47,612 bases of DNA from contig CASBQF010000263.1 in assembly GCA_949127775.1 (NCBI GenBank), positions 1-47,612 on the forward strand. The letters run 5' to 3'. The DNA is from Oscillatoriales cyanobacterium PMM_0080 (lineage in GTDB: Bacteria > Cyanobacteriota > Cyanobacteriia > Cyanobacteriales > Microcoleaceae). Shown piece after piece: positions 26,454 through 35,226 of the stretch. The notes beneath the pieces were generated by a model that was not told the DNA's origin, did no database searches, and was given only the letters and a program-made list of their open reading frames with translations. The stretch's first letter is position 1; each line of letters opens with the position of its first letter. The translations under genes were made by a program, and so were the position numbers.

Positions 26454-27449
26454 TTAATTAGGTGGTTTCGGTTCTTGAATTTTCGGAACAGAATGCTGTT
26501 TCTTAAATCGATTAAAGCCGTAAATTCCAGCCCCAATTAGTACGATATAAGGACTGTAAGCTAACATCCAAATAGCCAAAGCAAACAAACCGAGCGTCAA
26601 TTCACCCACAGAATGAGTGGCTTTTCCCCAAGTTTCCTGAACCTGCAAACCGAGAGAAGGTTCGGGTTCTTGCCTCGCTGTGACTGCTGCTTCTAAAGTT
26701 AAGTTAATAGTTGAATAGGCTACTTGATTCCGCAAACTTTTTAACTGAGCGTCGATGCGCTCGATCGACTCCCGAATCGTACTCAACTGCTCAGAAGCTT
26801 TTAGCACGTCGCCAACAGAGCCGGATCGCTCCATAATTTTTAACACAACTTCTTCCGATTTGCGGAGGTTTTTCAACCTAGCATCATTATCAACTAATTG
26901 ATCGCTAACATCCTCAGCCGTCAGCCCTTGGTTTTCTACACTTCCGAGTTTTGCTAAAGCATTTAAAGTAGTTTCTAACTTTTCTTGAGGGACACGAATC
27001 TGCAAGGTTGCGGTTTGGCGCACACTAGAATCCGGCGGCTTTTGGTTTTGGAAAGCCAAGATATCGCCTTGCTGTTTTTTCACAATCTCGGTGACAGATT
27101 TAGTGCTGGTGTCAATTGATTTGACAACTACACTCATTTCGGCTTTTTTAATCAGTTGGGGAGCAGTTGCGGTCGTTTCTGCGGCTGTTTTTTTTGCGGT
27201 GTCAGCAGCAACTTTTGACGATGCGCCTGCTCGCTCTGCTGCGGGTGCGGATTGGGGAGCTGGTGCGGCAATTTGGTTTTTACCGCTCGCCGAAGGTGCG
27301 GCGCTGAGAGTGTTGGGCGACGAAGCACAGCTCGGCAAAGCAATGGCGGATGATAAAGTTAAGAATGCCACGATAGCAAATCGAGTTGTACTGTTATTGG
27401 CTAGGTTTGGCTGGTGTGGAGGAAAATTGGTTTTGAGGTGAGTTTTCAT
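26454..27449 (-). CDS. DUF4349 domain lipoprotein
   Basis: A 331-residue envelope protein. An N-terminal signal segment with a lipobox-like ALPSC (about residues 37-41) is followed by an Ala/Pro/Ser/Lys-rich linker to about 95. The DUF4349 domain runs from about 100 to 300: LIKKAEMSVVVKSIDTSTKSVTEIVKKQQGDI, TATLQIRVPQEKLETTLNAL, then the coiled-coil region RLKNLRKSEEVVLKIMERSGSVGDVLKASEQLSTIRESIERID, ending with a C-terminal membrane helix (LGLFALAIWMLAYSPYIVLIGAGIYGF) and a basic tail. Members are envelope proteins of unclear function. Confidence 0.87.
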   Translation of the reverse strand: MKTHLKTNFPPHQPNLANNSTTRFAIVAFLTLSSAIALPSCASSPNTLSAAPSASGKNQIAAPAPQSAPAAERAGASSKVAADTAKKTAAETTATAPQLIKKAEMSVVVKSIDTSTKSVTEIVKKQQGDILAFQNQKPPDSSVRQTATLQIRVPQEKLETTLNALAKLGSVENQGLTAEDVSDQLVDNDARLKNLRKSEEVVLKIMERSGSVGDVLKASEQLSTIRESIERIDAQLKSLRNQVAYSTINLTLEAAVTARQEPEPSLGLQVQETWGKATHSVGELTLGLFALAIWMLAYSPYIVLIGAGIYGFNRFKKQHSVPKIQEPKPPN

Positions 27450-27614
27450 TGGGTTTTTTCCTGTAAAAAGGTTTGGGTATTGAATTTTATGCTGGTTTTA
27501 ATTTAAGCTCGAATAGATAGCGTTAGTTTAGCCGATACCGAAATGGAAACGGTAGAGGTTGAAGATTTTTTGATTTTTAACCGCAGATAAACGCAGATAA
27601 ACGCGGATGTAATA

Positions 27615-30050
27615 ATGACAGATGAATTTGATCCTGATTTTAGCCGATCGACTACCGAGATCGATCGCCCGGATGTCGCTGTTTTGCGAGAACAAGCTTG
27701 CCTTAAAATTCGCGAAAGCTTGCGTGCGGGGCAGCACGAGATGGCAGATTGGCAAGGCGGCCCCCTTGCGGTTTCGGCGGTTCCCGGGGCCGGGAAGTCT
27801 ACGGGAATGGCTGCTGCGTCGGCAATTGCGATCGCCCGCAACCGACTTTACAACCGCCGTCAGTTAATTGTGGTGACGTTTACGCGATCGGCTGCTGCTA
27901 ACATTAAAGCTAAAATTCGCGCCAGACTGCAACAATTGTCTTTATATCAAGGCGGTTTTGCCGTCCACACTTTGCACGGTTTAGCCTTAAATATTGCGAT
28001 GCGTCATCCCGATTTATCGGGTTTGAATCTCGAAAATTCAACTTTAGTTACTCCAACTCAAAGTCATCGATTAATTCGCACTTGTGTAGAACTTTGGATG
28101 GCAGAAAATCCCCGCAGATATCAAGTTTTGCTGGAAGGACAGCAATTCGATGGGGAGGAAACGGAGAGATTGCGGCGACAATCGGTTTTGCGGACGGAGA
28201 TTTTGCCGCAGTTAGCTAAAACTGTGATTCACGAGGCGAAATCCTCTGGTTTATCTCCCGAAGAGTTGTTAGAAATGAACGCTGTTGATACTGGGGACGG
28301 TTATGAAATTTTAGCGGTAGCTGGGGGTTTATATCAAAAATATCAGGCTTTGTTGAGGAGTCGGGAATTCATCGATTATGACGAGATGATTTTAGCAGCT
28401 TTGCGGGTGTTGGACAATCCGGGAGCAAGGGCGATCGAGCAAAAACAAGTATTTGCGGTTTTTGAGGACGAAGCCCAGGATTCTACACCTTTGCAGACTG
28501 AACTTTTGGAAATATTAGCTCAAGATCCAGACCTTCCTAATTCACCTCCCAATTTTATCAGAGTTGGCGATCCAAATCAAGCGATTAATTCTACTTTCAC
28601 TCCTGCCGATCCGATTTATTTTAACAAATTTTGTGACGACTGCGAAGTTGAAAATAAGTTAGCAACTATGGATAGTGCAGGCCGCAGCACCCAGGTGATT
28701 ATCGACGCAGCTAACTTTATGTTGCAATGGGTAAATCGCTCCGAATTAGCGGGAACCGAACAGCCTTTTCGTGACCAAACTATCAAGCCGGTTCCCAGCG
28801 ACGATCCGCAAAAAGATGCAAATCCCACTCCCATCGGCCGCGGCTTAGAATTGCATACTCCCCGCGATATTTATCATACAGTTGAATTGATTGGTAAGCG
28901 GATAGTTGACTTGGTTGAGGAGTTTCTACCAGCGGACTTTGAATGGGAAAGTTATAACCAAAATCTTGATTCTCGTGATGAATCGAGCAGTGAAGAAACT
29001 CGCCCAAAATTGCCAGTAGAAAATCTCAAATCAATGGCTGTTTTGGTGCGAGAAAACAAACAAGGCAAGTTTCTCAAAGAAGTCCTGGAAAATCCGCAAA
29101 AACACGGATTAAGCTTTGATTTGCGGAAATACGGGATTAAAATTGAGGATGTCGGAGAGCGAGACAGACATTCTCAAGTGCCTTGGGAAATCTTAACATT
29201 GCTGCAATTTCTCGATCGCCCGCACTCACCAGATTACCTGAAAGCAGCCTTAAAGATTTTGAGCGATCGGCAACTCATCCCCAAACAAGACTACAATGCC
29301 TTTGCCACCAGCCCCGAACAATTCCTGTACCCAGGCCCGCTAGACCCGAAACAGTCAGATCCCGTTCGCAAATGTCGCTATTTTTGCTGCGGTTTGCTGC
29401 AAGCCCGCTTAGAATTACCGCCCTATCAAATCATCTCATTTTTAGCCTTAGCGCTGCAATACGACCAAACAGAATTAGCAACCGCCGACAAATTAGCAGA
29501 AAGAGTAGCAATCCAAACCGCCGGCAACAATTTAATGAGCAACATTTTAGAAGTGCTGAGCGAAATTGTGAGCTCCGAAAGATTTGAACCTGTGGATGCA
29601 GATGACAAAATAGAAGAACGCTATACCAGCAAAGGTCAACTAACAATTATTACCATGCACAAAGCCAAAGGATTGGATTGGGATTGTGTGTTTCTACCAT
29701 TTTTGCACGACCAAACTATCCCCGGAAGTTTGCGAGTTTTACCACAAGCCAGATTTTTAGGAGATTTCACTTTAGCAGAGGTAGCAAGAGCGCAAATTCG
29801 AGCGAGTTTGCACGAAAAATATCCTTTGCCAAATCTCGGGGAAGCATGGGAACAAGCAGGTTATTTGAAAACAGCAGAAGAGTTCCGATTGCTATATGTG
29901 GCGATGACGCGGGCAAAAAGTTTGCTGTGGATGGCGGCGGAGAAAAAAGGGCCTTTCACTTGGAACAAACCGGAGAATTTGCAGGAACAAAAACCTTGTC
30001 CGGTGATGCCTGTTCTGAAACAGAGATTTCCGGGAAATGTGATGTTGTAA
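27615..30050 (+). CDS. UvrD/Rep-type ATP-dependent DNA helicase (superfamily 1)
   Basis: An 811-residue helicase with motifs in order: Walker A PGAGKST (about 57-63), Ia VVTFTRSAAANIKAKI, FAVHTLHGLAL, Walker B/DEAQD (FEDEAQDSTPLQTELL), III RVGDPNQAINSTF, IV/V LTIITMHKAKGLDWDCVFLPF, VI FRLLYVAMTRAKSLLWM. Between III and V there is a long region rich in Asp/Glu. It unwinds or remodels DNA in an ATP-dependent manner and probably serves repair or replication restart. No nuclease domain is visible at the C terminus. It is larger than typical UvrD and divergent in motif III. The start at 27615 follows a GCAGATAAAC repeat with little room for a ribosome site. Confidence 0.9.
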   Translation: MTDEFDPDFSRSTTEIDRPDVAVLREQACLKIRESLRAGQHEMADWQGGPLAVSAVPGAGKSTGMAAASAIAIARNRLYNRRQLIVVTFTRSAAANIKAKIRARLQQLSLYQGGFAVHTLHGLALNIAMRHPDLSGLNLENSTLVTPTQSHRLIRTCVELWMAENPRRYQVLLEGQQFDGEETERLRRQSVLRTEILPQLAKTVIHEAKSSGLSPEELLEMNAVDTGDGYEILAVAGGLYQKYQALLRSREFIDYDEMILAALRVLDNPGARAIEQKQVFAVFEDEAQDSTPLQTELLEILAQDPDLPNSPPNFIRVGDPNQAINSTFTPADPIYFNKFCDDCEVENKLATMDSAGRSTQVIIDAANFMLQWVNRSELAGTEQPFRDQTIKPVPSDDPQKDANPTPIGRGLELHTPRDIYHTVELIGKRIVDLVEEFLPADFEWESYNQNLDSRDESSSEETRPKLPVENLKSMAVLVRENKQGKFLKEVLENPQKHGLSFDLRKYGIKIEDVGERDRHSQVPWEILTLLQFLDRPHSPDYLKAALKILSDRQLIPKQDYNAFATSPEQFLYPGPLDPKQSDPVRKCRYFCCGLLQARLELPPYQIISFLALALQYDQTELATADKLAERVAIQTAGNNLMSNILEVLSEIVSSERFEPVDADDKIEERYTSKGQLTIITMHKAKGLDWDCVFLPFLHDQTIPGSLRVLPQARFLGDFTLAEVARAQIRASLHEKYPLPNLGEAWEQAGYLKTAEEFRLLYVAMTRAKSLLWMAAEKKGPFTWNKPENLQEQKPCPVMPVLKQRFPGNVML

Positions 30051-30298
30051 AATAGATTTATGGACGAACCGCGAAGACGCGAAGGACGCGAAGCAGAAGA
30101 AGGGATTTCGCAAAAACACCATACCTGTAGGGGCGGGTTTAGCCCAAGATTTGGTATAATGCCAACAATATCTGTACAAAACCCGCCCTCTCTTTTCTTT
30201 TCTTTTCTTCTCTTTTCTTCCTCTGCGCCCTCTGCGCCCTCTGCGGTTAGAAAAAAAATCTAATTCACAAATGAAATAAGATTACACTAAAACTCATT
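30051..30298. repeat. Spacer with small dispersed repeats
   Basis: Contains ACCGCGAAGACGCGAAGGACGCGAAG and CCTCTGCGCCCTCTGCGCCCTCTGCGG, which are complementary in theme and common around cyanobacterial genes, plus AGGGGCGGGTTTAGCCC and AAAACCCGCCC. No gene. Confidence 0.6.
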
Positions 30299-31045
30299 AT
30301 GCCTAACCCAGAAATTCGCACAGCTAATGTCACAATTCCCAACGGAGATTTGCAAATCGCTGCTTATCTAGCCCAACCCGCCACCTCCGGCGAATTTCCC
30401 GCAGTGATTGTGATTCAAGAAATCTTTGGTGTCAACTCGCACATTCGCGAAGTTACCGACAGAATAGCAAGGGAAGGATATGTGGCGATCGCCCCAGCCA
30501 TCTACCAACGTCAAGCCCCCGGCTTTGAAACCGGCTACACCCCCGAATCCATCAAAATCGGCAGAGAATACAAGGAACAAACTACCGCATCCCAACTGCT
30601 GAGCGACATCCAAGCCACCATCAATTACCTCAAAACCTTACCATCCGTCCAACAGCAAGGTTTTGGCTGCATCGGTTTCTGCTTTGGCGGACACGTCGCC
30701 TACCTCGCCGCTACTTTGCCCGAAATCAAGGCTACAGCGTCGTTCTACGGCGCTGGTATCGCGACTATTACCCCCGGTGGTGGAGCCCCGACGATCGATC
30801 GTACAGCCGACATTCAAGGCACTCTCTACGCCTTTTACGGCACTCAAGACGCCAGCATTCCCAAAGAACAAATTGACCAAATCGCCGCAGAATTGCAAAA
30901 ACACACAATTCCTCACCAAATTTTCCGCTACAATGCCGATCATGGCTTTTTCTGCGACCATCGCGGCAGTTACGACGCTACCGCAGCAGCCGAATCTTGG
31001 GTGCAGGTGAAGCAGCTATTTCATCAGGAACTTCAACCAGCTTAG
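30299..31045 (+). CDS. Dienelactone hydrolase family protein
   Basis: A 248-residue alpha/beta hydrolase. The catalytic triad of the family is visible: Cys in the nucleophile elbow GFCFGG (about 122-127), Asp in YGTQDASIP (about 182-190) and His in NADHGFFCD (about 217-225). Other signatures: VIVIQEIFGVNSHIREVTDRIAREGYVAIAPAIYQR and SFYGAGIATIT. Members hydrolyse lactones or esters; the substrate here is not known. It is probably monocistronic. Confidence 0.92.
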   Translation: MPNPEIRTANVTIPNGDLQIAAYLAQPATSGEFPAVIVIQEIFGVNSHIREVTDRIAREGYVAIAPAIYQRQAPGFETGYTPESIKIGREYKEQTTASQLLSDIQATINYLKTLPSVQQQGFGCIGFCFGGHVAYLAATLPEIKATASFYGAGIATITPGGGAPTIDRTADIQGTLYAFYGTQDASIPKEQIDQIAAELQKHTIPHQIFRYNADHGFFCDHRGSYDATAAAESWVQVKQLFHQELQPA

Positions 31046-31160
31046 AGAGTTGGAGATGATGTTTGTAGGGGCGGTGCCCCCGTGCCCGCCCCCGAGGAAG
31101 ATGGGAAAATGGGAAAATGGGGAGAGTGAGAGAATAGGAGAATATCTTTCTTCTTCCTTC

Positions 31161-31245
31161 AACAACTGACAACTATCAACTGACAACTGACAACTGTCAA
31201 CTTACAACTGTCAACTTACAACTAAATTACTGACAACTAAACTGA
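31161..31245. repeat. CAACTGA/CAACTGT heptamer tract ahead of the S1 gene
   Basis: About ten AACTGAC/AACTTAC-type units end two bases before the ATG of the S1-like gene, replacing the usual leader. Confidence 0.85.
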
Positions 31246-31246
31246 C

Positions 31247-32146
31247 ATGAATTCCAAATCTACAGGTTCTCAAAGCGCAACACCATCTTTTTCAATGGAT
31301 GATTTTGCTAAAGCCCTCGAACAGCACAATTATGAGTTTCAAAAGGGACAAGTAGTGCGTGGTAAAGTGTTCGAGCACGACTCAAACGGCGCGTATGTTG
31401 ATATCGGCGGCAAGTCTTCGGCTTTTTTGCCGATCGAAGAGGCTGCTTTGAGAACAATTACGGATTTGTCGGAAGTGGTTCCGCTGGATGAGGAACAGGA
31501 CTTTTTAATTATCCGCGAACAAGATGCCAATGGGCAAGTTACTTTGTCTCTGCGACAGTTGCAAATTCAGCAAGCTTGGGAAGATTTGGTTCAATTGCAG
31601 GAAACAGGTAAGGTGCTTCAGGTGCGGGTTTCTGGGGCGAATAAGGGCGGTGTGACGGTGGATGTTGAGGGAATGCGCGGTTTTATTCCCCGATCGCACT
31701 TGGCGCAACGCGATAACATGGAATCGCTGATCGGTCAATCTTTGACTGTGAATTTCTTGGAGGTCGATCGCGAACGCGAAAAACTGGTACTTTCCCAGCG
31801 GATGGCAATTCAATCGAACGCTTTCACTCAGTTGCAAATCGGCCAGTTGGTGGAAGGAACAGTCAGCAGCATCAAGCCTTTTGGCGTGTTTGTAGACTTG
31901 GAAGGAGTTAGCGGTTTGCTGCACATCAAGCAAGTCAGCCAAAAATATATTGAGAACCTCGGACAAGTTTTTGCCCCTGGCCAACCGCTGAAAGCCGTGG
32001 TTGTTGACCTCGATCAAAGTCGCGGCCGAATTTCCCTTTCTACTCGGGTACTCGAAAATTATCCCGGGGAAATGGTGGACAAAATGGCAGATGTTATGGA
32101 TACCGCAGAAGAGCGATCGGAACGTGCTCGGAAAACTCTTTCTTAA
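31247..32146 (+). CDS. rps1b: 30S ribosomal protein S1 homologue (three S1 domains, Rps1b type)
   Basis: A 299-residue RNA-binding protein with three S1 domains: about 34-100 (GQVVRGKVFEHDSNGAYVDIGGKSSAFLP), about 118-185 (GKVLQVRVSGANKGGVTVDVEGMRGFIPRSHL) and about 200-270 (GQLVEGTVSSIKPFGVFVDLEGVSGLLHIKQVS). Length and sequence match the shorter of two cyanobacterial S1 paralogues (Rps1b/NbpI) rather than Rps1a, from the start MNSKSTGSQ and the motif SSAFLPIEEAAL. It is likely to bind mRNA during initiation. The paralogue assignment is family knowledge applied to this sequence. Confidence 0.85.
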   Translation: MNSKSTGSQSATPSFSMDDFAKALEQHNYEFQKGQVVRGKVFEHDSNGAYVDIGGKSSAFLPIEEAALRTITDLSEVVPLDEEQDFLIIREQDANGQVTLSLRQLQIQQAWEDLVQLQETGKVLQVRVSGANKGGVTVDVEGMRGFIPRSHLAQRDNMESLIGQSLTVNFLEVDREREKLVLSQRMAIQSNAFTQLQIGQLVEGTVSSIKPFGVFVDLEGVSGLLHIKQVSQKYIENLGQVFAPGQPLKAVVVDLDQSRGRISLSTRVLENYPGEMVDKMADVMDTAEERSERARKTLS

Positions 32147-32154
32147 ATAAGGGA

Positions 32155-32175
32155 GGACACGGCATTGCCGTGTCC
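32155..32175 (+). terminator. Hairpin after the S1 gene
   Basis: A 9-bp stem GGACACGGC/GCCGTGTCC with a 3-nt loop, 9 bp after the stop codon and without a T run. It belongs to the inner-arm type of the palindrome family and may serve as a terminator. Confidence 0.5.
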
Positions 32176-32400
32176 CTACTTTACGTCATCCAGTGATATT
32201 AATTCCGTTTGCACCGTTAGGACAAGAGAGAAAATTGGGGAAATGTGCGATCGGGCTTCATCTCTCTATCCAGAAATACACTCCCCATTTGTGCGGCTTG
32301 ACAGCAGATGATTTTAAGCAAATTGTAAACAGATTTTTCCTTGTTTATGAGTAGGAAAAATAGTCAGTATTAGAAAAATTTAAAACATAAAGGACAAGTA

Positions 32401-32592
32401 ATGAAAATTCGTGAGGTACTCAAGCGATTAGAAGCGGATGGATGGTATGAAGCAAGAATGCGAGGAAGTCATCGAGTCCTGAAGCATCCTGAAAAATCCG
32501 GTATCGTAGTTGTACCGGGTAGTTTTTCCGATGAAGTCGCCATTGGAACTCTCAAAAGTATTTGGAAACAAGCACAACTAGAGGACGAATAA
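32401..32592 (+). CDS. hicA: HicA toxin
   Basis: A 63-residue mRNA interferase of the HicA family: MKIREVLKRLEADGWYEARMRGSHRVLKHP, with the catalytic His in GSHRVLKHP, and the closing VVPGSFSDEVAIGTLKSIWKQA. It cleaves mRNA and is neutralised by HicB. AAGGA lies 8 nt before the ATG. The stop codon TAA shares one base with the hicB ATG, which gives tight translational coupling. Complete length for the family. Confidence 0.95.
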   Translation: MKIREVLKRLEADGWYEARMRGSHRVLKHPEKSGIVVVPGSFSDEVAIGTLKSIWKQAQLEDE

Positions 32593-32807
32593 TGAAAGAA
32601 TATATTGTAATTTTTGAATGGGCTGGCACTAACTATTCAGCTTATGTTCCAGATTTGCCTGGTTGTATTTCTACAGGTAAGACACTTGAAGAAACAGAAA
32701 GTAATATTAAAGAAGCAATTGAGCTTTATATTGACACCCTCCGAGAGGATGGTCAACTTATTCCAGAACCATCGCTCAAGGCTAAGGCAATTTCTGTTAT
32801 GGCTTAA
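32592..32807 (+). CDS. hicB: HicB antitoxin
   Basis: A 71-residue partial-RNase-H-fold antitoxin: MKEYIVIFEWAGTNYSAYVPDLPGCISTGKTLEETESNIKEAIELYIDTLREDGQLIPEPS. This is the HicB core; no C-terminal ribbon-helix-helix DNA-binding domain follows, so autoregulation may depend on another region. I chose the ATG at 32592, which overlaps the hicA stop, over an upstream in-frame ATG. Confidence 0.95.
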   Translation: MKEYIVIFEWAGTNYSAYVPDLPGCISTGKTLEETESNIKEAIELYIDTLREDGQLIPEPSLKAKAISVMA

Positions 32808-32848
32808 TTAGCCTAATGATCTCGAATGAAATAATTTACACAAGGAAA

Positions 32849-32893
32849 GTGGGATGTCCCGCCCGTCCAGAAAGAACGAGCGGGACATCCCAC
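32849..32893. terminator. Bidirectional hairpin between hicB and nblS
   Basis: A perfect 14-bp stem GTGGGATGTCCCGC/GCGGGACATCCCAC with a 17-nt loop, located between convergent genes hicB and nblS. It has no T run. Confidence 0.6.
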
Positions 32894-32901
32894 GCACCTT
32901 A

Positions 32902-35058
32902 CTAACTGACCGCAGTTTCATTTTCTACCTTTACTTCGACTGGCCAAGAATGTTCCATTTCTAGTGCTTGTTTCGGCTCATAAACTGGTAAGTCAAACGA
33001 GAAAGTCGTACCCACATTAACTTCACTAACTATATTAATTTTAGTGTGGTGTTTGTCAATAATGTTTCTGACAATAGAAAGACCCAATCCGGTTCCTTCC
33101 AGAGTATGCACTCGGTTTTCTACTCGGAAAAAGCGCTCAAAAATTGCTTGTTGGTCTTTGGGATCTATGCCCATTCCAGTATCAGAAATTTCGATCCGCA
33201 CTATCGGAAAATGTCTACCATTCTCTGGCAAATTGTGGTTCCCGGATGCGCCGTCTTTGTGGGTTGCAGCCTCCGGCTCTACCAAATACGCTCGAATTCC
33301 TACCTTGCCACCGGATTCGGTAAATTTCAAGGCATTTCCGACTAAATTTGCAAATACTTGTAGCAGCAAATCGTAATGACCTAAAGCTGGTGGCAATAAT
33401 GGATCGACATCTTGCTCTAATTCTATTCCTTTATCCCTAGCATTTAACTGATAAGTCCGCAGGGTTTGTTCCACAGCTTGCGGCAAATCAACAGCGTCTA
33501 GGTGATAAACTCGGCAGGATTCCAACCGCGATAAGTCTAACACGTCGTTAACTAAACGGGTGAGGCGATCGGTCTCTCGATTGGCAATTTCTAGGAATTC
33601 CTTGCGCTCGCTTTCTTGAAGGTCTTCTCCGTATTCATAGAGAGTTTCAATAAAAGATTTGATATTAAACAAAGGTGTTCTCAATTCGTGAGAAACATTG
33701 CTGATAAAATTGCTTTTAGCCTCATTTAGTTCTACTTCGCGAGTGATGTCTTGGACTGTCATGGCAATGCCTTTGAGACTTTCTCGGTACTGCCCGGAAC
33801 CTTGATGCTTCGGGGTTTGTTCGTAGAAAGTACACTCTACCGCGATCGGGCGTTGCGACTCGGTACAGGTATTTTCCTCATCGCGGACGCAGCTTTTGCA
33901 CAGTGGTTCGGCGTCGGATGCTTTGTGCAGAATGACAGTAGTTAAAACAATCCGCATGGTACGGTTGACTGGTTCGCTGATCGAGATGCGAAATTCACCG
34001 CCTTCGCTCACGCCCGCAGCTATGTCGTACAGTGGTCTTGCCAACTCCCGCTGGACTTGAGTAGGTAAAATTTGCAAGACATTGACTCCGATCGCATTTT
34101 TACCTTCCCATCCAAAAATGCGCCTGCCTGTCGGGTTGACTAACATCACCTGCAAATTTGCATCCAACAACAGCGCCCCGTCAGCAATAGTTGAAACCAA
34201 AGTTTCTAACTTCGCTTTTTCTGCTGTCAACTCTTCAATATTTTGTTCTTCATAACTTTCTAGTTTCTCGGCCATTTCGTTAAAACTGCCAATCAACTCG
34301 CCCAATTCTCCCCCCAAAGGCAGGTCAACTCGCTGCTTAAAATTCCCGCCCGCGATGTTTTTGACCCCAAAAACTAATTGTTTGATCGGGTGAGTAATTG
34401 TCAGGGCGTTAAATACAGCGCCCAAAATAACCATCACCCAAATGGTGACAAATACTGCTAAAGTGACATCCCTAGTCAGATTTGAAGAGATAACGGCGGC
34501 GGGATTTGGGTTAATGCCGATCGCCAGCACCCCCAAATACTTGTCGTCATGAATTAGTGGCACAAATACATCAGTCACTTCTCCGTCTGGAGTCAAGTGC
34601 TGCCGCACCAAAGGCAAAGAAGTTAAATTTCTCGCTTCAATGTCGGCGATAAAATTATCCGGGAGTTTAATTTGGCGGCGCAGTGTCAGGGAAGTTTGCA
34701 CTTCCGATTCCGAGAAGGGTATCCCCAGGAAAATATCTCCTGCTTCGTCGGCGTACAGCATATAGCGGACGCTGGTGGTGCTGCTATAAAATTGGCGGGA
34801 AAAGCGGGCGACTTCAGAGCGATCGTTTTTCGCAATCAACGGCGCTACATTTGCCGATAACAGCAAGCCCAGGTCGCGACCGTAGCGAGTATCGTTAAGT
34901 CTGGCATCTTGCTGGATAGTATTCACGGCCCAAAATGTTAGGCCGCTCATAATTAACGAAACTACGAGGGTAGCACCGGCCATCAGGCGAGTCTGGAGGG
35001 TAAAGTCCGACCACCAGCGAGCAATAATTTCTCCGATTTTGTTTAGTATGGCCAACAT
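32902..35058 (-). CDS. nblS: Sensor histidine kinase NblS (DspA/Hik33 type)
   Basis: Membrane sensor kinase that controls phycobilisome degradation and high-light responses. 718 residues: membrane helix about 22-47, extracytoplasmic domain about 48-196, helix about 197-222, HAMP about 223-275 (VKNIAGGNFKQRVDLPLGGELGELIGSFNEMAEKL), PAS about 285-440, dimerisation/H box with His457 (FISNVSHELRTPLFNIKS), N box QVFANLVGNALKFTESG, G boxes DTGMGID and GTGLGLSIVRNI. Within the PAS there is a cysteine cluster, C387, C390, C398 and C409. It is downstream of purD on the same strand, a known cyanobacterial arrangement. Confidence 0.93.
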   Translation of the reverse strand: MLAILNKIGEIIARWWSDFTLQTRLMAGATLVVSLIMSGLTFWAVNTIQQDARLNDTRYGRDLGLLLSANVAPLIAKNDRSEVARFSRQFYSSTTSVRYMLYADEAGDIFLGIPFSESEVQTSLTLRRQIKLPDNFIADIEARNLTSLPLVRQHLTPDGEVTDVFVPLIHDDKYLGVLAIGINPNPAAVISSNLTRDVTLAVFVTIWVMVILGAVFNALTITHPIKQLVFGVKNIAGGNFKQRVDLPLGGELGELIGSFNEMAEKLESYEEQNIEELTAEKAKLETLVSTIADGALLLDANLQVMLVNPTGRRIFGWEGKNAIGVNVLQILPTQVQRELARPLYDIAAGVSEGGEFRISISEPVNRTMRIVLTTVILHKASDAEPLCKSCVRDEENTCTESQRPIAVECTFYEQTPKHQGSGQYRESLKGIAMTVQDITREVELNEAKSNFISNVSHELRTPLFNIKSFIETLYEYGEDLQESERKEFLEIANRETDRLTRLVNDVLDLSRLESCRVYHLDAVDLPQAVEQTLRTYQLNARDKGIELEQDVDPLLPPALGHYDLLLQVFANLVGNALKFTESGGKVGIRAYLVEPEAATHKDGASGNHNLPENGRHFPIVRIEISDTGMGIDPKDQQAIFERFFRVENRVHTLEGTGLGLSIVRNIIDKHHTKINIVSEVNVGTTFSFDLPVYEPKQALEMEHSWPVEVKVENETAVS

Positions 35059-35226
35059 TTTACTAATTCAATATTAAAAGCAAGATTAATTCAGTTTATT
35101 CTCGATCGAATTTTCGGCTGCGACTTGTCCGCTACCGCCACCGCCTCAGATACCAAACTTCATTGTTACACTTCTACTTTGAGATTGCTTGGCTTCGCGA
35201 TCGCGATCGATAGTCACACGCAATTC

